DNA from: Anaerolineaceae bacterium
Lineage (GTDB): Bacteria; Chloroflexota; Anaerolineae; Anaerolineales; Anaerolineaceae
NCBI GenBank assembly: GCA_028714615.1
Contig: JAQTMA010000036.1
Location: 1 to 25,929, forward strand
Direction: 5' to 3'
DNA: 25,929 bases
In this document: in pieces, positions 1-6,700 of the stretch
How the letters are laid out: the number at the start of each line of letters is the position of its first letter
How positions within the stretch are numbered: the first letter of the stretch is position 1
Made by a program: the position numbers and the translations under genes
The notes under the pieces: model-generated
Told to the model about the DNA's origin: nothing
Databases searched by the model: none
What the model saw: the letters and a program-made list of their open reading frames with translations, nothing else

Positions 1-991
1 TGGAATCGCCGGGCAAGGGAACGGTGTCGAGCCCCGTCCCACAGACGCAGGAGTAGAGCAGTAAGTCATTGACGGTTAACAAACCTTCGGCAGCACGCAT
101 GGCCAGGGTGGCGTCTTCCAACACCGGGAACATCAAACCGCTGAATCCGGTTCGTGGAAAATCGGCCCGGTCCAGGCAGTCCGCCAACAGGGCCGCCGCG
201 GCGAGAGATCCCGCCATACCGATAGCGGGCACCCCCAGGCGCTCAACGGCATAGCCCAAGGAGCGTTGTTGTTCGGGAAAAGGCGCCAGGGTGAAATCGA
301 TTCCGCCGAAGCGGGTGGATTGGTGGACAGCCAGCTCAGTTCCCACTCGGCTCAGCTCACGGGCGCACTGGTTGACCGCCTCCACCAGACCCTGGCGGGC
401 CTGATCCAGGCTGAAGGCTGAAACGAAAGCCTCGACGGCCAGGTCGGCAGCCTCGGTGGCGATGGCGAAAGTGGGTGTTGGAGCGGAGTGGTAGGCGGCG
501 GGGAAGAAGGGGGAACCGGCCGGGACGTTGCCCAGGGCGGTAAAGCGCAGGTTGCCGAATCCATCCGGTGCGATGCGTGCAGCCTGGAAGATGATCTGGG
601 CGCAGGCGCGCACGGCCGGGAGCGAGACAAAACTTCGCGGAGCCGTCATACTGCCGGAGACGAACACATTCTGCGTCGCCAGCAATATTTCGGGAATCAT
701 TGCGTAGCTGGCAATCTGATCGGGGAATGCGGGTCCGATAGAAACAAAATCGATTCCCTGGGAAGAAGCAGCCTGTTCAACGGCTTGAGAAAAGGCAACC
801 GCCTCAGGTAAATGCGCCAACCCAAGGATATCGGGAAATGGGATCGTCGCCAGCCGGACAGTCTGCACCTCGAACCCCGCGCCTGTGTAGGCCGCCCGAG
901 CCTCACGCAGGAATTCTCCTGCTCGCTGAAAGGCATTTTCGTCCAGTGGCCAACCCGGATTGAAGAAGTAGGTGATCGAACGGATGCGCAT
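1..991 (-). CDS. DUF711 (UPF0210) family protein, 3' end outside window
   Basis: The reading frame starts at an ATG at 991 and stays open to the window edge, giving about 330 residues with the C-terminus missing. It begins MRIRSITYFFNP. A GGAG sequence lies about 8 bases before the start and supports it. Near the window edge it carries the family's conserved block: GLMFPVLEDATLA, then LLLYSCVCGTGLDTVPLPGD. DUF711 proteins are usually about 400-450 residues, so roughly a quarter is probably missing. The biochemical function of the family is not established to my knowledge, so none is assigned. The spacer before the gene is almost wholly a degenerate 8-bp repeat array, so any promoter must lie in or before that array. 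The family call rests on the recognised C-terminal block and the N-terminal pattern. Confidence 0.82.
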   Translation of the reverse strand, partial: MRIRSITYFFNPGWPLDENAFQRAGEFLREARAAYTGAGFEVQTVRLATIPFPDILGLAHLPEAVAFSQAVEQAASSQGIDFVSIGPAFPDQIASYAMIPEILLATQNVFVSGSMTAPRSFVSLPAVRACAQIIFQAARIAPDGFGNLRFTALGNVPAGSPFFPAAYHSAPTPTFAIATEAADLAVEAFVSAFSLDQARQGLVEAVNQCARELSRVGTELAVHQSTRFGGIDFTLAPFPEQQRSLGYAVERLGVPAIGMAGSLAAAALLADCLDRADFPRTGFSGLMFPVLEDATLAMRAAEGLLTVNDLLLYSCVCGTGLDTVPLPGDS

Positions 992-1002
992 GACGGACTC
1001 CA

Positions 1003-1106
1003 GAGTAATGAGGTGATGGGGCAATGAAGCCACGGGGTAAAGAGGCAAAAAAGCAACGAGGTAATAAGGCAAAAAGGCAACGAGGCGTTAAGGCGACAGG
1101 GTAATT
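1003..1106 (+). repeat. Degenerate 8-bp tandem array (AGGCAAYG type), array 1
   Basis: Thirteen consecutive 8-base units can be laid out without an indel, for example AGGTGATG, GGGCAATG, AAGCAACG, AGGCAACG and AGGCGACA. The consensus is about AGGCAAYG. The array starts about 12 bases upstream of the DUF711 start codon and fills the left half of the spacer. It is paired with an inverted array at 1171-1226 across about 64 bases of non-repeat sequence, so a transcript on the minus strand could fold into a long imperfect hairpin. Confidence 0.85.
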
Positions 1107-1170
1107 AGGAAGAACCGATCAGCCTATTTGCACAATCCCTCCATGACCGTTTTTCCGGCAGCCCCCCGCC

Positions 1171-1226
1171 TTACACCCATTGCCTCATTGCCTCGTGGCT
1201 TCGTTGCCTCGTTACCCCGTAACCTC
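1171..1226 (-). repeat. Inverted 8-bp array overlapping the methyltransferase 3' end, array 2
   Basis: Seven in-phase units such as ATTGCCTC, GTTGCCTC and GTAACCTC are the reverse complement of the array at 1003-1106. More degenerate units continue to about 1255. The array overlaps the 3' end of the neighbouring methyltransferase: its TAA stop (1212-1214) lies inside one unit, and its last codons are read from the array. Confidence 0.8.
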
Positions 1227-2015
1227 ATCCCCTTCCCTTTGCCTCACCACCTCGAACATCAAAATGGCTCCCGCTACGGCTGCGTTAAGCGATTCAAATC
1301 GTCCGGGCATGGGGATGCGCACGGAGGTTGTGGCGGCCTGGCGGGCTGCGGCAGAGGCCCCTTCTGCCTCGTTGCAGACGATCAAGGCCAGGGGGCTGCG
1401 CAGATCTGCCTCCCAGCAAACCTCGCCCTCGCTCGCCTCTGCCAGGTAGAATTTAATGGCTCCGCCTCCTGGAAGGCTCTCTCCTAGGGATTGCAACTCT
1501 GGCCAATCCAGCGAAAGAATTGGCAGGCGGAAGTGGGCTCCCATGGCAGCTCTCACCACTTTGGGTGAGAACGGGTCGGCTGTCCCAGGCATGGCTGCAA
1601 CCGCATGGACCCCGGCAGCAGCGGCTGTGCGTAGAAGCGTGCCCAGGTTGCCCGGGTCACGGATTGTGTCGAGCACGAGCAAGAAATCCATGCGTTTGGG
1701 CAAGGGCAGACAGCGCAGGGGAAAGACAGCCAGTAAACCCTGGGAAGTCTCCGTCTCGGTGAGATAATCCATCACGGGAAGGGAGAGCTGCTCTAGATCT
1801 ACGGAAGATTTCGAAAACGCCTCCAGTACGGCACGCCCACGCGGACTGAGGGTCTCTGTGTAAAAGACCTGCAACGGTTGCCAACCAGCTTGCGCAGCCT
1901 CCTCGGCAAGGCGCACACCTTCCACGACAAATGTTCCCGATTGAGCACGCTCGTGGGATTGGCGCAGCAGATCGCGGACGGCCTGGATCTTGGGGTTGTG
2001 ACGCGAAGTAATCAT
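1212..2015 (-). CDS. SpoU/TrmH-family RNA methyltransferase
   Basis: This is a 267-residue 2'-O-ribose RNA methyltransferase of the SPOUT (TrmH/SpoU) type. These enzymes transfer a methyl group from S-adenosylmethionine to rRNA or tRNA in the cytoplasm. The three SpoU motifs are visible: DTIRDPGNLGTLLRTAAAAG in the middle, then ALIVCNEAEG, then IPMPGRFESLNAAVAGAILM near the C-terminus, which forms the knotted SAM site. The start ATG at 2015 gives MITSRHNPKIQAVRDLL, the usual N-terminal substrate-binding domain beginning. The frame is open 40 codons further upstream, but those codons are translated 8-bp repeats and are rejected. No clear Shine-Dalgarno sequence is seen. The last residues (about REGDEVTG) and the stop codon come from the repeat array. 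The exact target base cannot be read from sequence. Confidence 0.9.
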   Translation of the reverse strand: MITSRHNPKIQAVRDLLRQSHERAQSGTFVVEGVRLAEEAAQAGWQPLQVFYTETLSPRGRAVLEAFSKSSVDLEQLSLPVMDYLTETETSQGLLAVFPLRCLPLPKRMDFLLVLDTIRDPGNLGTLLRTAAAAGVHAVAAMPGTADPFSPKVVRAAMGAHFRLPILSLDWPELQSLGESLPGGGAIKFYLAEASEGEVCWEADLRSPLALIVCNEAEGASAAARQAATTSVRIPMPGRFESLNAAVAGAILMFEVVRQREGDEVTG

Positions 2016-2031
2016 GGGTATGGATGAAGGA

Positions 2032-2142
2032 AGGCGATGAGGCAACGGGGCAATAAGGCAACGAGGCGACAAGGCGATGAGGCAGTGGTCAAAGAGGCAA
2101 CAAGGTGATATGGCAATGAGGTAATTGGGCAACATGGTGAAA
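2032..2142 (+). repeat. Degenerate 8-bp tandem array (AGGCAAYG type), array 3
   Basis: About fourteen units can be laid end to end (AGGCGATG, AGGCAACG, GGGCAATA, AGGCAACG, AGGCGACA and so on), with one 7-base unit at 2088-2094. The array begins about 16 bases upstream of the methyltransferase start, the same placement as array 1 before the DUF711 gene. It faces the inverted array at 2176-2239 across about 33 bases. Confidence 0.85.
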
Positions 2143-2175
2143 CGTGAATTGGTCGGGGAAGGGCAAGATTATTTC

Positions 2176-2239
2176 CTTATCGACCCATTGCCCCTTTAAC
2201 CTATTGCCTTGTTGCCTTTGTACCTTCTTGACTTATTTC
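2176..2239 (-). repeat. Inverted 8-bp array overlapping the macro-domain gene 3' end, array 4
   Basis: Eight in-phase units (such as CCCATTGC, CCTATTGC, CTTGTTGC, CTTTGTAC) form the inverted partner of array 3. The macro-domain gene's TAG stop (2201-2203) and about its last twelve codons fall within the array, so its C-terminal residues look repeat-derived. Confidence 0.78.
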
Positions 2240-2779
2240 ATTCATAACAATATCGACCATCTCCTTTTCGAGCAACACCAGCCTGACCAGATGCACTCGC
2301 GAAGTAGGTTCTGCCTGGAAATACTCGGAGATGGCCTTTAGAATAACACGGGCGGCGCGATCCTTTGGGAAACCGAAGATGCCAGTGGAGATGGCTGGTA
2401 ACGACAGGGAACCCACCTTCAGCCGGTCAGCCAGTCGAAGAGTGGAGCAAACGGACAGGGCTAACTTGTTGTCCTCGTCGCCCTCTCCCCACACCGGTCC
2501 AACGGTGTGCAGGATATATCGATAAGGCAGGTCGCCTGAGCCGGTGTATGCAGGTGCGTCAAAGCTGACGGCGCCGCGGTCGCGCACCCAGGCGATGCTC
2601 TCCTGCTGGATGCGTGATCCCCCCCGACGGGAGATCGTTCCAGCTACTCCGCCGCCGTGCAGCAGGTGAGAGTTGGCGGCATTGACGATGGCCTCCACCG
2701 GTTCTTGGGTAATATCTCCGTGAACGATCTCTAGTTTTTGTCCTGCCGGGAAGTTGAGCGTTTTGACGACGATATTCAT
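2201..2779 (-). CDS. Macro-domain (ADP-ribose-binding) protein
   Basis: This 192-residue protein is a stand-alone macro domain. Such proteins bind ADP-ribose and related ligands in the cytoplasm, and many bacterial members remove ADP-ribose from proteins or deacetylate O-acetyl-ADP-ribose. Motifs seen in order are VHGDITQEPVEAIVNAANS, the glycine loop LLHGGGVAGTI, and the phosphate loop LPAISTGIFGFP near the end of the fold. The ATG at 2779 is chosen because GGAGG lies about 9 bases before it and the product starts just before the first beta-strand. The 55 codons open upstream do not resemble the family. The last residues (about QEGTKATRQ) come from the 8-bp repeat array. The substrate cannot be assigned; the neighbours give no toxin-antitoxin or NAD context. 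Confidence 0.9.
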   Translation of the reverse strand: MNIVVKTLNFPAGQKLEIVHGDITQEPVEAIVNAANSHLLHGGGVAGTISRRGGSRIQQESIAWVRDRGAVSFDAPAYTGSGDLPYRYILHTVGPVWGEGDEDNKLALSVCSTLRLADRLKVGSLSLPAISTGIFGFPKDRAARVILKAISEYFQAEPTSRVHLVRLVLLEKEMVDIVMNEISQEGTKATRQ

Positions 2780-2940
2780 CAGGCTGTCCTCCACCGGATA
2801 ATTGTATAACGAAATAGCGAAACACGAATGACCCCAATTCACGAATAGGGCGAAATTATTAAGAATGATGGAAAAGAGGCCTTGGACTGCCTCGTTTTTT
2901 GAAATCCGTGTCAATCGTGATAAGAAGTTAGCTCTTACAA
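2780..2940. other. Spacer upstream of the macro-domain gene
   Basis: No gene is supported here. On the minus strand there are several degenerate copies of a TTCGTG/TTCGCT-type motif between about 2805 and 2860, which may be another intergenic simple repeat. A weak hairpin (GAGGC/GCCTC, about 2876-2893) is followed by a T-run on the plus strand, but there is no plus-strand gene for it to end. Confidence 0.4.
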
Positions 2941-2973
2941 ACAAAAAACGGGATGGTTTGGCGCCATCCCGTT
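2941..2973 (-). terminator. Intrinsic terminator of the thrS-infC-rpmI-rplT transcript
   Basis: A perfect 10-bp stem (AACGGGATGG at 2947-2956 and CCATCCCGTT at 2964-2973) has a 7-base loop. Read on the minus strand it is followed by TTTTTTGT. It lies about 20 bases after the rplT stop codon. Confidence 0.9.
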
Positions 2974-2994
2974 CAATCGTTGTCGAGAGGAAAT

Positions 2995-3345
2995 TTATGG
3001 AGTCTTCAGTGCGGCCACCACTGCGGAGAATGCTTGCGGATCGCGCACAGCCAGGTCGGCCAGCATCTTGCGGTTTAGCGAGATACCGGTAATCTTCATG
3101 CCATAGACCAGGCGGCTGTAGGTGATGCCATTGATCCGGGCGGCCGCATTAATGCGGACAATCCACAGCTTGCGCAGGTCGCGCTTGCGCACCCGGCGGT
3201 CGCGGTACTGGTAATGCATGCTTTTCATAAAGGCTTCGTTGGCGCGCTTGAACAAGCGATGGCGGCTGCCAAAGTATCCTTTATTGAGCTTTAATATTTT
3301 CTTATGACGCAGATGGCCATGCGGGCCACCCTTCACACGAGGCAT
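2995..3345 (-). CDS. rplT: 50S ribosomal protein L20
   Basis: This 116-residue basic protein is ribosomal protein L20, which binds 23S rRNA early in large-subunit assembly. The product starts [20 protein letters not shown] and contains the family's [18 protein letters not shown] segment, then [20 protein letters not shown], and ends with the domain that in other bacteria binds the operon's own leader mRNA. Length matches the usual 115-120 residues. AAAGGAG lies about 7 bases before the ATG. It is the last gene of the thrS-infC-rpmI-rplT group and is followed by a strong terminator. The N-terminus has GGPHGHL where many bacteria have RGVTARA, which I read as lineage variation. Confidence 0.98.
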   Translation of the reverse strand: MPRVKGGPHGHLRHKKILKLNKGYFGSRHRLFKRANEAFMKSMHYQYRDRRVRKRDLRKLWIVRINAAARINGITYSRLVYGMKITGISLNRKMLADLAVRDPQAFSAVVAALKTP

Positions 3346-3451
3346 TGTCTACTCCTTTGCGTACCCCTGGGCGCCGGGTCTGTTCCCAGTTGTGTGCACC
3401 CAACGGCCGCACCATGACATGGATGCGATTTCCCAAACGGGATGAAAAATA

Positions 3452-3688
3452 CTAATTGTCCTTCTTCATATACGGCGCGAGACGCTTGACCGACTGGATG
3501 ATCTTTTCGGCTTTTACGACGATCATCTCAGGCAGCAAGGCCTTAGTGCGCTTGGAAGTGCGGCGGCGCAGGTGGCTTTTCCCACCTTTGGTACGCACCA
3601 ACACCCCGGACCCGGTCAGGCGGAACCGTTTGGAGGTCGCCTTATGGGTCTTGATCTTGGTCTTACCAGGGTTTTGCTTGCGGGGCAC
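3452..3688 (-). CDS. rpmI: 50S ribosomal protein L35
   Basis: This small basic protein (78 residues) is ribosomal protein L35, a structural part of the 50S subunit. Family features are KIKTHKATSKRFRLTGSG near the N-terminus, then KSHLRRRTSKRTKALL, and a C-terminal IIQSVKRLAPYMKK. I choose the GTG at 3688, preceded by AGAGGAG at about 8 bases. A TTG seven codons upstream would put the Shine-Dalgarno sequence inside the gene. L35 is commonly 64-66 residues; the extra length is mostly a longer N-terminal stretch (PRKQNPGKT) and slightly longer C-terminus. It sits between infC and rplT, the classic order. Confidence 0.95.
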   Translation of the reverse strand: MPRKQNPGKTKIKTHKATSKRFRLTGSGVLVRTKGGKSHLRRRTSKRTKALLPEMIVVKAEKIIQSVKRLAPYMKKDN

Positions 3689-3789
3689 AGGTAATACTCC
3701 TCTCGACAAAATTTGCGGACTGCATGCTCACAGAGGAAAACGCTACTGTGTCTGCGGCCGCAGGGTACGCAATTTCCAGGTGATAGAGC

Positions 3790-4338
3790 CTAGCCTTCGA
3801 CTTCGGCCACGCTCTTCTTCTTGGCAACCTTGGCTGGATTGAGCACCATCATCATTGTGCGACCTTCCATCATAGGCGCCTGTTCGACGATGGCCACATC
3901 GGCCAGCGCTGCCGCGATCTCCCTCAAATCTTCGAGGGCCAGCTCCGGGTAAGTTATTTCACGTCCACGGAAGCGGATGGTAACCCGTACCTTCATGCCT
4001 TCTCTTAACCAGCGGCGGGCATCGTCGACCTTGAAGGAGCGGTGATGCTCATTGGTCTTCGGCCTCAGGCGGATTTCCTTCACTTCGATCTTGGTTTGAG
4101 CCTTACGGGCTTCTCGTTCCTTCTTGGTCTTTTCGTAAAGGAACTTACCAAAATCCATCACCCGGCAAACCGGGGGAGTAGCCGCGGGGGCTACCTCAAC
4201 CAGGTCCAGTTCAGCTTCGCGCGCCATGCGCATGGCGATCTCAATGGACACCACGCCTACATTCTCACCTTTGGCGCCGATCAACCGGACTTCTGGGACT
4301 CGAATCGTTTCATTTACCCGAAAACTAGTCGCGCTAAT
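3790..4338 (-). CDS. infC: Translation initiation factor IF-3 with ATT start codon
   Basis: IF-3 binds the 30S subunit, checks the start codon and initiator tRNA, and prevents early 50S joining. The 182-residue product has the N-domain segment VNETIRVPEVRLIGAKGENV, the linker rich in Lys/Glu (KTKKEREARKAQ), and the C-domain with EIRLRPKTNEHH and MKVRVTIRFRGREI. No ATG, GTG or TTG is available before the conserved N-domain: the frame runs from a TAG at 4353-4351 through AAGGAGA directly to ATT at 4338. The TTG at 4284 would remove the conserved RVPEV segment and has no Shine-Dalgarno. An ATT start is known for infC in Escherichia coli, where IF-3 represses its own translation by rejecting the rare codon. 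The same control is inferred here. Confidence 0.95.
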   Translation of the reverse strand: MSATSFRVNETIRVPEVRLIGAKGENVGVVSIEIAMRMAREAELDLVEVAPAATPPVCRVMDFGKFLYEKTKKEREARKAQTKIEVKEIRLRPKTNEHHRSFKVDDARRWLREGMKVRVTIRFRGREITYPELALEDLREIAAALADVAIVEQAPMMEGRTMMMVLNPAKVAKKKSVAEVEG

Positions 4339-4359
4339 TGACTTCTCCTTCTAATGAAT

Positions 4360-4385
4360 CCAGACGACAGCCGCAAGTCGTCCGG
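4360..4385 (-). promoter_or_regulatory. Hairpin in the infC leader
   Basis: A 9-bp stem with one G-U pair (CCGGACGAC and GTCGTCTGG on the minus strand) and an 8-base loop ends about 10 bases before the infC Shine-Dalgarno. It falls in the short leader predicted from the promoter at 4405-4434. Leaders of this operon are often the target of L20 or IF-3 autoregulation, but I cannot show protein binding from sequence. Confidence 0.55.
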
Positions 4386-4404
4386 CGGCTCACAATTGGT
4401 GTTG

Positions 4405-4434
4405 ATGATACCATAGGTCGATGCGATTCGTCAA
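4405..4434 (-). promoter_or_regulatory. Internal sigma-70-type promoter for infC-rpmI-rplT
   Basis: On the minus strand TTGACG (4434-4429) and TATCAT (4410-4405) are separated by 18 bases. Transcription would start about 60 bases before the infC ATT codon. This would let the IF-3/L35/L20 genes be made independently of the T-box-controlled thrS. Confidence 0.7.
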
Positions 4435-4510
4435 TTAATTTATCCATCAATTCGTCATGCCAAGAATTCAAAGGCTGGCCAGGCTCCGATGGCGGTGATC
4501 TATATGAGGC

Positions 4511-4565
4511 AGGGGGAGACGCCCAGCAGGGGGAGACGCCCCAGCAGGGGGGCCGCCCCGGGGGG
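4511..4565 (-). repeat. Degenerate REP half-copies
   Basis: Two partial units (GAGACGCCCAGCA at 4516-4528 and GAGACGCCCCAGCA at 4533-4546), each in a G-rich run, precede the intact palindrome at 4566-4591. They resemble the left half of the REP units at 25258-25385. They look like decayed or recombined copies. Together with the intact unit they fill part of the 249-base thrS-infC spacer. Confidence 0.65.
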
Positions 4566-4591
4566 GAGACGCCCCAACGGGGCGTCTCTAC
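4566..4591 (+). repeat. REP-type palindrome containing the thrS stop codon
   Basis: This unit reads GAGACGCCCC-AA-CGGGGCGTCTC-TAC and differs by one base (A for G in the centre) from three units at 25258-25385 next to the RAYT gene. The thrS TAG stop (4588-4590) is inside the unit's terminal CTCTAC, read on the other strand. It can form a stem of about 11 bp directly after thrS. No T-run follows, so it is not a standard terminator. Confidence 0.9.
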
Positions 4592-6384
4592 AGGCCTGCA
4601 GCAATGTCTTGTTTGCTGAGGGCGATGAACTCGTCCAACCCCATCGCGCCGGGGTTCTCACCGTTCCGCAGGCGCAAGGCGACCTGGTTGTTTTCCATCT
4701 CTTTGTCACCTACTACCAGCATGTAGGGAACTTTCTGCTTCTGGGCATCCCGGATCTTGGCATTCATGCGCTCGGAGCGCTCGTCGACCTCCACCCGTAA
4801 CCCGGCTGCCTTGAGCTTCTCCCCGACTTCTTTGGCGAATGCCATATGCCGGTCGGCGATGGGAATGACCACAGCCTGGACGGGCGCTAACCAGACCGGG
4901 AAGGCGCCGGCGAAATGTTCGATCAGCACCCCCAGGAAGCGCTCTGTCGAACCGGTGACGGCGCGGTGCAGCACCACAGGCACGTGTTCCTGACCATCCT
5001 CGCCAATGTAGGTCAATCCCAGGCGAGCAGGCTGGATGAAGTCGACCTGGATCGTCGATAGCTGCCATTCGCGGCCGAGCACGTCGCGCGCCATGAAGTC
5101 AGCCTTGGGGCCGTAGAAAGCAGCCTCTCCGGTCTTCTCGAAGTAATCCACGCCGCTGGCATCCAGGGCGGCGCGTAACGCAGCTTCTGCTCGAGTCCAC
5201 TTCTCATCATCCTGCACATACTTGCCGCCTTCGCCACGCAGCGAGAGCTGCACTTTATAGTCGGTGAAGCGGTAACGCGCCAGCACCTCCTGAATGACGG
5301 CCAGGGAGCGGGCGAACTCCTCCTGGATCTGCTCCGGCGTACAAAAATCGTGGCAGTCATCCTGCGTCAGCGAACGCACACGCGTCAAGCCGGTCAGCTC
5401 GCCCGTCTTCTCATAGCGGTAAAGGGTTGCGAACTCGGAGAAACGCAAAGGCAGATCTCGGTAAGAGTGCAACCCCATCTCTTTGTAGAGGGTCATGTGG
5501 CTCGGGCAGTTCATCGGCTTCAAGCGGAAAGTGATGTTCTCATCCACCATGGGGGGGAACATGACATCTTTGTAATTGTCGTAGTGGCCTGAGCGCTTGT
5601 ACAGGTCTTCCTTCACCAGGTGACCGGTCCAGACGTGCTGGAAGCCATAGCGCGTTTGCACGTCACGCACGTACTGCTCCATCAGGTGGCGCACCATCTC
5701 GCCTTTGGGCGTGAAGAGCGGCAACCCGGGACCGACATCTTCCGAGAAATAAAAGAGACCCAACTCCTTTCCCAACTTGCGGTGATCACGCTTGCGGGCT
5801 TCTTCAAGTTTCCACAGATACTCTTCCAGTTCCTTGGGCGTGCGCCAGGCCGTGCCGTAGATGCGTTGCAGCATGGGGCGTTTCTCGTCGCCGCGCCAGT
5901 AGGCTCCGGCAACCGTCATTAATTTGATCGCCGAAGGATTGATCTGCCCGGTGTTTTCCACGTGGGGACCGCGGCATAGGTCAACGAATGAGTCATGCTG
6001 GTAGGTAGAGATGACCGGTTTCTCACTCAGAGGATTGCCGTGTTCGTCCATCCCGCCGTGCTCCAGCCCTTCGATCAGCTCGATTTTATAAGGTTGATCC
6101 GAAAAGATTGCGCGGGCTTGATCCGCAGTGACTTCTTTGCGGACGAAGGAATACCGACCGGCGATGATCTGGCGCATGCGCTTCTCGATTCCAGATAAAT
6201 CTTCCGGGGTTAACGAGCGGGGCAGGTCAAAATCGTAATAAAAACCGTCCTCGATCGCCGGGCCTATTGCAACCTTGCCCCCCGGGAATTGTTCGAGCAC
6301 CGCCTGGGCCATGATGTGGGCGGCGGAATGGCGGATACGGTAAAGCTGTGAATCCTCGTAGCGTTCTTGTTTTTTCTCAGCCAT
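4588..6384 (-). CDS. thrS: Threonyl-tRNA synthetase lacking the TGS domain
   Basis: This 598-residue class II synthetase charges tRNA-Thr and edits mischarged Ser-tRNA-Thr. The editing domain is at the N-terminus, with HSAAH (H19, H23) and CRGPH (C137, H141). The catalytic core shows motif 2 around RYEKTGELTGLTRVRSLTQD and motif 3 LHRAVTGSTERFLG. The zinc ligands are C293 in MNCPSH, H345 in DDCHDF and H473 in VLHRAV. The C-terminal anticodon-binding domain ends with VALRLRNGENPG. The ATG at 6384 follows AGGAGG by 6 bases; upstream in-frame codons have no such support. Many family members carry an extra N-terminal TGS domain of about 60 residues, which is absent. Control is by the T-box leader. 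The TAG stop lies within a REP palindrome. Confidence 0.97.
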   Translation of the reverse strand: MAEKKQERYEDSQLYRIRHSAAHIMAQAVLEQFPGGKVAIGPAIEDGFYYDFDLPRSLTPEDLSGIEKRMRQIIAGRYSFVRKEVTADQARAIFSDQPYKIELIEGLEHGGMDEHGNPLSEKPVISTYQHDSFVDLCRGPHVENTGQINPSAIKLMTVAGAYWRGDEKRPMLQRIYGTAWRTPKELEEYLWKLEEARKRDHRKLGKELGLFYFSEDVGPGLPLFTPKGEMVRHLMEQYVRDVQTRYGFQHVWTGHLVKEDLYKRSGHYDNYKDVMFPPMVDENITFRLKPMNCPSHMTLYKEMGLHSYRDLPLRFSEFATLYRYEKTGELTGLTRVRSLTQDDCHDFCTPEQIQEEFARSLAVIQEVLARYRFTDYKVQLSLRGEGGKYVQDDEKWTRAEAALRAALDASGVDYFEKTGEAAFYGPKADFMARDVLGREWQLSTIQVDFIQPARLGLTYIGEDGQEHVPVVLHRAVTGSTERFLGVLIEHFAGAFPVWLAPVQAVVIPIADRHMAFAKEVGEKLKAAGLRVEVDERSERMNAKIRDAQKQKVPYMLVVGDKEMENNQVALRLRNGENPGAMGLDEFIALSKQDIAAGL

Positions 6385-6442
6385 CTTAATCCTCCTACTT
6401 GATTGAACGAAATCCACTGCATCCCACGCAGGGGTGCAGCGA

Positions 6443-6690
6443 GTTTAAACAAAAAACTCGCCCACAACTGGGGCGAGAGTTGATCTCACGCGGTTCCACC
6501 CAGATTGACCCGATACGGGCCATCTCCTGGGGCCTGTAACGGGGCCGGCCGTTTCCTCTACTGCGGCATGGCGACCGTTTCAAGGTTCCGCTCGCGGGTG
6601 GTTTTTGCCAGTTCAACGCCGGAGGGGATTCTCAGTCTGCGATTCCCTCTCCCTGTCGGTGTGGAAGCCGGTTACTCGTCCCGGTCATAG
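6443..6690 (-). promoter_or_regulatory. T-box riboswitch leader of thrS
   Basis: The minus-strand leader contains TGGGTGGAACCGCG (6502-6489), which matches the T-box core that pairs with the acceptor end of uncharged tRNA. A terminator follows it (6477-6449): CTCGCCCC, 6-base loop, GGGCGAG, then TTTTTT. The T-box/antiterminator and terminator share bases, as in this class. An AGTA sequence near 6676 and the long stem region 6600-6670 fit a Stem I. An ACC (Thr) triplet occurs in the right place (about 6602-6598), but I could not fold Stem I reliably, so the specifier is not proven. Uncharged tRNA-Thr should allow read-through into thrS. Confidence 0.9.
6449..6477 (-). terminator. T-box attenuator terminator before thrS
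   Basis: A stem of 7-8 bp (CTCGCCC at 6457-6463 and GGGCGAG at 6471-6477 on the plus strand) is followed on the minus strand by six T residues. It lies between the T-box core and the thrS Shine-Dalgarno and is the conditional terminator of the riboswitch. Confidence 0.9.
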
Positions 6691-6700
6691 CGTTTTGTTG

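Noticed and set aside
1212..2135. Longer form of the RNA methyltransferase starting at 2135
   Set aside because: The extra 40 residues are the translation of the 8-bp repeat array, and the family's normal N-terminus begins at 2015.
2876..2900. Plus-strand terminator (GAGGC/GCCTC stem with T-run)
   Set aside because: No plus-strand gene lies upstream, and the 5-bp stem is weak.
4566..4591. Rho-independent terminator for thrS
   Set aside because: The stem is strong but no T-run follows it on the minus strand; REP identity explains it better, although some termination or mRNA protection is possible.
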